Positions 60,049 to 64,000 of a stretch of DNA of 64,000 bases are shown in pieces. The stretch is from contig NZ_FNZN01000001.1 in NCBI RefSeq assembly GCF_900109345.1, positions 503,883-567,882 on the forward strand, read 5' to 3'. Numbering within the stretch: the stretch's first letter is position 1; every line of letters begins with the position of its first letter. Made by a program: the position numbers and the translations under genes. The notes beneath the pieces were generated by a model. The model was not told the DNA's origin. It ran no database searches and saw nothing but the letters and a program-made list of their open reading frames with translations. The DNA is from Maribacter orientalis. GTDB taxonomy: Bacteria; Bacteroidota; Bacteroidia; Flavobacteriales; Flavobacteriaceae.

Positions 60049-60867
60049 ATGGTAAAAAACCTTTTTAAAAAATTAAAACAGAGCAAAAGTTTTAATAACT
60101 ATTATTTATTAGTATTTACAGTAATCGTATTGACTATTGCCATACAGTCAATAATTCAATTTTCTTTAGCACAACAAAGACGTGATGCATTAAGAATTAA
60201 TATTGCAGGTAGACAACGAATGTTATCTCAAATGCTGGTAAAAAATGTATACCAATGCAAGTATGCTACTTGTGATTATGGCAAAATGCGATTAGCGATC
60301 AATAAGTTATCTTCCGTAAATGATGCATTGCAAAAAGGTAGTGATGCTATGGGTTTAGAGCCTTTGGACAATGTTGAAATTCAAAATAATTTTGATAAAT
60401 TACAGCCTCACTTATATTATATTCTTGACACTTTAGAAAACTTTAATCAGTTAGAGGAGGTTTCTATAGAAGATTTGTCGGCCGAGGTAGACCAATTTTT
60501 GTTTATAATGGATACTATTGTGACTCAGTTTCAAAAAGCATCCGAGAAAGATATCAAAGCCTTAATGATTATTGAATTAGAATTGGCTGTATTTTCTTTG
60601 GTAATACTTATTGTTGAGATATTCTTTTTCATAAATCCTTCCATAAAAAAAATAACTGTTCAGAATAAAAAGCTAAAAGAGATTTCATGGCATCAAACCC
60701 ATGCTTTTAAATCTCATATGACCAATATTAAAAACTTTAACCATGTTTTAGGAATTGAGAAAAATATGGAACATAAAAAAGAGATAATATCATTTTTAAT
60801 GAAGGAGCTTAAAGATTTAGAAGATGTTTCAAATAACATGGTCAAATCTTTAGAAAAGGAACAGTAG
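60049..60867 (+). CDS. PilJ-type sensor membrane protein with degenerate kinase-like tail
   Basis: A 272-residue protein. Helix 1 (about 20-40), an external domain with AQQRRDALRINIAGRQRMLSQMLVKNVY (about 43-70), which is the PilJ/type IV pilus MCP N-terminal domain, then helix 2 (about 175-200). The cytoplasmic tail (about 205-272) reads KKLKEISWHQTHAFKSHMTNIKNF, which resembles the HisKA phosphoacceptor helix of flavobacterial kinases (WIQSHxxRAPL) with His kept but Arg-Pro lost. No ATPase domain follows; the stop is clean. It may be a receptor without kinase activity, or a phosphotransfer partner. A lone gene. Confidence 0.72.
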   Translation: MVKNLFKKLKQSKSFNNYYLLVFTVIVLTIAIQSIIQFSLAQQRRDALRINIAGRQRMLSQMLVKNVYQCKYATCDYGKMRLAINKLSSVNDALQKGSDAMGLEPLDNVEIQNNFDKLQPHLYYILDTLENFNQLEEVSIEDLSAEVDQFLFIMDTIVTQFQKASEKDIKALMIIELELAVFSLVILIVEIFFFINPSIKKITVQNKKLKEISWHQTHAFKSHMTNIKNFNHVLGIEKNMEHKKEIISFLMKELKDLEDVSNNMVKSLEKEQ

Positions 60868-60897
60868 TATCAATAATATCCTATTTTATGGCTATTT

Positions 60898-61371
60898 TTA
60901 ATTATGATGATATGGTTCATTCTTTAGTATGGTAAATGCTCTATAAAGTTGTTCGGTAATAAATAAACGAACCATTTGGTGGGAAAAAGTCATTTTTGAA
61001 AGACTTATTTTTCCCGATGCTTTAGCATAAACATCATTGCTGAAACCATAAGGACCCCCAATTAAGAAGACTACTTGTTTTATCCCAGAATTCATTTTCT
61101 TCTGCAGATATTGTGAAAATTCAATTGAAGTAAAATGTTTTCCCTTTTCATCAAAAAGAATTAGAACATCGGTTGGTGCCAATTTTTTTAAAATTAATTG
61201 GCCTTCCTTATCCTTTTGTTGTTCTTCGGATAAATTTTTAGTTTTCTTTAAATCAGGTATAAGCTCAATTTCAAAATTGATATAATGTTGTAATCTTTTT
61301 TGATAAACTTCAATTAGCTCTTGTAGTTGAGAGCTGTCAGTTTTACCAATGGCTAAAAGTTTTATAGTCAT
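60898..61371 (-). CDS. rlmH: 23S rRNA m3-pseudouridine1915 methyltransferase RlmH
   Basis: A 157-residue SPOUT methyltransferase acting on helix 69 of 23S rRNA in assembled ribosomes. Start MTIKLLAIGKT, the SAM knot VFLIGGPYGFSNDVY (about 101-115), and the family-typical C-terminus FITEQLYRAFTILKNEPYHH. The length is as in E. coli (155). The -7 box TACTTTTG (61383-61376, minus) is so close that the RNA start would be at or beside the ATG; the mRNA may be leaderless. Confidence 0.96.
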   Translation of the reverse strand: MTIKLLAIGKTDSSQLQELIEVYQKRLQHYINFEIELIPDLKKTKNLSEEQQKDKEGQLILKKLAPTDVLILFDEKGKHFTSIEFSQYLQKKMNSGIKQVVFLIGGPYGFSNDVYAKASGKISLSKMTFSHQMVRLFITEQLYRAFTILKNEPYHHN

Positions 61372-61375
61372 ATTT

Positions 61376-61383
61376 CAAAAGTA
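61376..61383 (-). promoter_or_regulatory. -7 box of rlmH, nearly leaderless
   Basis: TACTTTTG on the minus strand matches TAnnTTTG. The expected start point, 6-7 nt downstream, falls at about 61370, that is on the ATG at 61371. Confidence 0.4.
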
Positions 61384-61435
61384 AATCAATTTCGCAAATG
61401 TCTTTGTAATTTAGCAAAGCATTAGATAATATAAT

Positions 61436-62293
61436 ATGATTTCAGAAGAACAGTTTAAAGAAGAGATTACATTGATCATAGCGAATGCCATTCGTGAAGA
61501 TGTTGGCGATGGCGACCACAGCTCTATGGCTTGTATACCAGAAACGGCTGTTGGTAAAGCAAAATTGTTGGTTAAAGATGACGGTATTATTGCAGGGGTA
61601 GATTTTGCGGAGTTGGTATTTTATTTTGTTGATCCTAAATTGAAAATTGATGTACGTATAAAAGATGGCTCACCTGTAAATCATGGAGATATTGTTTTTT
61701 ATGTAGAAGGTAGCGCTCAAAGTATTTTGAAAGCTGAACGTTTGGTGCTAAATGCAATGCAACGAATGAGTGCAATTGCCACAAAGACCAATATGTTCGT
61801 TAATTTACTAGAAGGTACTGGAACAAAAATATTAGATACACGAAAAACAACACCAGGTATACGAGCTCTTGAAAAATGGGCGGTAAAAATCGGTGGAGGG
61901 GAAAACCACAGGTTTGCTCTTTATGATATGATAATGCTAAAGGATAACCACATAGATTTTGCTGGTGGTATTACAAAGGCAATAGACAAGACTAAAAGAT
62001 ATTTAAAAGAAACGGGAAGAGACTTAAAAATAATAGTTGAAGCTAGAAATTTAGATGAGATAAGGGAAATATTGGAATCTACTGGTGTGTATCGAATATT
62101 AATAGACAACTTTAATTATGAGGATACCCGAAAGGCTGTAAAATTAATAGGCGATACTTGTTTAACAGAATCTTCTGGTGGAATTAACGAGAAAACAATT
62201 CGGGAATATGCGGAATGTGGTGTTGATTATATTTCTTCAGGTGCACTGACACATTCGGTCTACAATATGGATTTAAGTTTAAAAGCAGTTTAA
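61436..62293 (+). CDS. nadC: Nicotinate-nucleotide pyrophosphorylase (quinolinate phosphoribosyltransferase)
   Basis: A 285-residue enzyme that converts quinolinate and PRPP to nicotinate mononucleotide with loss of CO2, in de novo NAD synthesis. Seen: AIREDVGDGDHSS near the start, LDTRKTTPGIRALEKWAVKIGGGENHRFALYDMIMLKDNH (about 138-178) with the substrate-binding Arg, Lys and His, and a closing SSGGINEKTIREYAECGVDYISSGALTHSV. The length is usual. Its TAA is directly followed by the ATG of the YihY gene, so the two are translationally coupled. Confidence 0.96.
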   Translation: MISEEQFKEEITLIIANAIREDVGDGDHSSMACIPETAVGKAKLLVKDDGIIAGVDFAELVFYFVDPKLKIDVRIKDGSPVNHGDIVFYVEGSAQSILKAERLVLNAMQRMSAIATKTNMFVNLLEGTGTKILDTRKTTPGIRALEKWAVKIGGGENHRFALYDMIMLKDNHIDFAGGITKAIDKTKRYLKETGRDLKIIVEARNLDEIREILESTGVYRILIDNFNYEDTRKAVKLIGDTCLTESSGGINEKTIREYAECGVDYISSGALTHSVYNMDLSLKAV

Positions 62294-63262
62294 ATGTCTC
62301 TAGAGGTCGAGGAAAAACTAGATAAGATTCCTATTATAAATTGGGGTGTCAGGCTTCTGAAAAAAGTCAGATTACCCGGTTTGGAGGGGCTTTCAGTATA
62401 TGATCTGTTAGAGATGTATGTTTTTGGTATTTTAAGAGGAACATTGTCCACGCGTGCCAGCGCTATCGCATTTAGTTTATTTATGGCATTGTTTCCATTG
62501 TTAATTTTCATGGTAACCCTTGTACCTTTTTTAGTATCCTATATTAGTATTGAACATGGTGATTTTGACGTTCAATTTCAATTGTTCTTAGAATCTTTTT
62601 TGCCAAGTGCAACAGGTGACTATTTCGGTGAAGTGTTTCAACAAATTAAAGATCAAAAAAGTGGTGGATTACTTTCATCGGCCTTTATACTTTCTATTTT
62701 TTTAATGGCAAATGGCGTACATTCTATTTTTGGGGGTTTTGAAACGTCTTATCATATTGAATTGACTCGTAATTTTTTTAAACAATATTTATATGCTTTA
62801 TTGGTAGGTCTCATTTTGGCGATATTGATAATTTTAGGTTTTGTAGCTTTTATATATTTTGAGTTTTATGTGCTTGGCTATCTTTCTGAATTTGCAGCAA
62901 GACAAGGTGGATATGTCTTGGAGGAAGAAGAGTTAGTAGGCGTTCAGATTGCCAAGGTGCTGTTTTTTATAATTCTTTCGTATTTTACTACCGCAATTTT
63001 ATATTATTCTGGAACAAGGGAAGGAAAGCAAGCCCGTTTCTTTTCTATAGGAGCATTGATGACGACTATTTTATTTTTGATTACATCTTATCTTTTTGGG
63101 ATCTATGTTGAAAAATTTGCTCGGTACAATGAATTATATGGGGCTCTTGGAGGATTATTGATATTAATGGTTTACATCTGGTTAAATTCTAATATATTGC
63201 TACTTGGGTTCGAGTTAAACGCATCCTTAAATACCTTAAGAAAAATCACTAAAAAAGAATGA
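62294..63262 (+). CDS. YihY/virulence factor BrkB-family membrane protein
   Basis: A 322-residue inner membrane protein with about six helices, including ASAIAFSLFMALFPLLIFMVTLVPF (about 57-82) with the family's AxxxAxxxxxxxFPL pattern, and a C-terminal GALGGLLILMVYIWLNSNILLLGFELNA. The family was once thought to be RNase BN, but that was a mix-up; the activity is unknown. It abuts nadC (no gap) and overlaps the DUF2147 gene by 4 bp, so it is in one operon. Confidence 0.9.
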   Translation: MSLEVEEKLDKIPIINWGVRLLKKVRLPGLEGLSVYDLLEMYVFGILRGTLSTRASAIAFSLFMALFPLLIFMVTLVPFLVSYISIEHGDFDVQFQLFLESFLPSATGDYFGEVFQQIKDQKSGGLLSSAFILSIFLMANGVHSIFGGFETSYHIELTRNFFKQYLYALLVGLILAILIILGFVAFIYFEFYVLGYLSEFAARQGGYVLEEEELVGVQIAKVLFFIILSYFTTAILYYSGTREGKQARFFSIGALMTTILFLITSYLFGIYVEKFARYNELYGALGGLLILMVYIWLNSNILLLGFELNASLNTLRKITKKE

Positions 63263-63699
63263 TAAATCAAACTATTCAATTAAGTATTCTATTCTTCCTT
63301 TTACTAGCTATGAATGTTTCGGCACAATCTGTTTTTGGAAAATGGAAAACTATTGACGACCGTACTGGATTGCCTAAAGGCGTAATCGAGATTTATAAGA
63401 AAGATGGGTTAATGTATGGTAAGGTGATTAAAATTTTAGAAGAAGGAATGGAAGGTGTAACCTGTGTAAAATGTGATGGAGAATTAAAGGATAAGCCTGT
63501 TGAAGGTATGGAAATAATTACTGCAGGTGAAAAGCATGAAGATGGTGAATGGAAAGGGAAAAGATTGTTTGATCCACAACAAGCGATGACGTTTAGATTC
63601 AAAATATGGTTGAATCCAGATAATCACAATGAATTAAAAGTAAGAGGATATTTAGCATTCATCTTCAGAACCCAGACTTGGTTGCGAGTGGAAGGATAG
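63259..63699 (+). CDS. DUF2147 exported protein
   Basis: A 146-residue protein with a signal peptide (about 1-22, ending SAQ). DUF2147 features: VFGKWKTIDDRTGLPKGVIEIYKKDGLMYGKVI (about 24-56), CVKCDGELKDKPVEGMEII (about 69-87) with two Cys, and FRFKIWLNPDNHNELKVRGYLAF at the end. A beta-rich periplasmic protein of unknown function. It starts within the last codons of the YihY gene (ATGA overlap) and is followed at 3 bp by priA. Confidence 0.86.
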   Translation: MINQTIQLSILFFLLLAMNVSAQSVFGKWKTIDDRTGLPKGVIEIYKKDGLMYGKVIKILEEGMEGVTCVKCDGELKDKPVEGMEIITAGEKHEDGEWKGKRLFDPQQAMTFRFKIWLNPDNHNELKVRGYLAFIFRTQTWLRVEG

Positions 63700-63701
63700 T
63701 T

Positions 63702-64000
63702 ATGGGAAATTTTATTAATGTAATATTACCAATTCCTCTAGAGCGAAGTTTTACTTATAGTATTACAGAAGAGGAAGCAACACTTTTGCAGCCAGGCATG
63801 CGTGTTGCAGTTCCTTTTGGCAAAACAAAAATATATACTGGGATTGTTCATAGTGTTCATCAAAAACCTCCTGAAGCCTATGAAGCAAAAGAAATACATC
63901 AGCTATTAGATGATTACCCGATTATAAATCCAATTCAGCTCAAACACTGGGAATGGATTGCTTCTTATTATATGTGCACATTAGGGGAAGTTGTACGTAG
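63702..64000 (+). CDS. priA: Primosomal protein N' PriA (N-terminal part)
   Basis: Partial gene: it starts at ATG 63702 and runs off the right edge, leaving 99 residues. The visible part is the PriA 3'-DNA-end-binding domain: FINVILPIPLERSFTYSI, GMRVAVPFGKTKIYTGIV and WEWIASYYMCTLGEV. These are typical of full-length PriA, which restarts stalled replication forks with a helicase domain that lies outside the window. It is the last visible gene of the nadC-yihY-DUF2147 run, 3 bp after the preceding stop. Confidence 0.94.
   Translation, partial: MGNFINVILPIPLERSFTYSITEEEATLLQPGMRVAVPFGKTKIYTGIVHSVHQKPPEAYEAKEIHQLLDDYPIINPIQLKHWEWIASYYMCTLGEVVR

Noticed and set aside
1-64000. Search for tRNA, rRNA, tmRNA, CRISPR arrays, insertion sequences, prophage genes, integrases or toxin-antitoxin pairs
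   Set aside because: I saw no cloverleaf, spaced repeats, transposase motifs or terminal repeats by reading. A tRNA scan and covariance search would be the decisive test.

Overview
The window is a stretch of chromosomal, mostly housekeeping DNA from a marine-type member of the Bacteroidota, most likely Flavobacteriaceae. The signs are a low GC content (roughly one third by eye), promoters of the Bacteroidetes type (TAnnTTTG at -7), few Shine-Dalgarno sites, families typical of Flavobacteriia (DUF4252, DUF4199, an S41 lipoprotein pair, a 950-residue CarB, a SerB-SerA fusion) and an L34 protein starting [13 protein letters not shown] would guess a Maribacter/Zobellia-like genus, but this is a recollection of protein sequence, not a search. 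I see no tRNA, rRNA, CRISPR array, insertion sequence, prophage or integrase.

Layout. 1-4.5 kb: the start of purL (cut by the left edge), an HxlR-type regulator with an inverted-repeat operator candidate, an M20 amidohydrolase and an RsmB-like rRNA methyltransferase. 4.6-12.4 kb: a YCF48-like lipoprotein, then leftward genes: an ECF sigma factor with a membrane anti-sigma-like protein and a Spy/CpxP-like periplasmic protein, preceded by an MsbA-like exporter, a phosphohexomutase, a GT2 glycosyltransferase and a DUF4199 membrane protein. 12.5-21.7 kb: rpmE2, a GlmU-like nucleotidyltransferase, mtaB, a GNAT protein, an alpha/beta hydrolase, a lytic transglycosylase, rpmH and carB. 21.7-32 kb: an acyl-CoA ligase, a GIY-YIG protein, an SDR, small unknowns, the oxidative pentose phosphate genes gnd / zwf-pgl, a thioesterase and rmuC.

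32.1-37.4 kb is a vitamin B12 uptake locus: an ABC transporter (btuF-btuC-btuD) diverges from a cobalamin riboswitch and a BtuB-like TonB-dependent receptor. The three ABC genes lie in one continuous reading frame broken only by two TAA codons. btuC has only a TTG start and btuD has no ATG, GTG or TTG start upstream of its Walker A motif. This is the most unusual local structure in the window. 37.4-43.5 kb: two tandem S41 protease lipoproteins diverge from a second ECF sigma / anti-sigma pair that leads into three DUF4252 exported proteins. Both ECF operons carry AAC-N16-CGTC upstream, which suggests autoregulation. 43.5-64 kb: MscS, purB, a sirtuin, trmH-like, a GH13 amylase, a DEAD-box helicase with an RG-rich tail, rdgB, a SatD-DUF3307 pair, a SerB-SerA fusion, a PilJ-type sensor with a histidine-kinase-like stub but no ATPase, rlmH, nadC, a YihY membrane protein, a DUF2147 protein and the start of priA (cut by the right edge).

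No clear new defence or mobile system is present. The items most worth a second look are the one-frame btuFCD arrangement, the ECF/DUF4252/S41 cluster, the ATPase-less sensor at 60.0-60.9 kb, and a cluster of inverted repeats at 23.41-23.52 kb.
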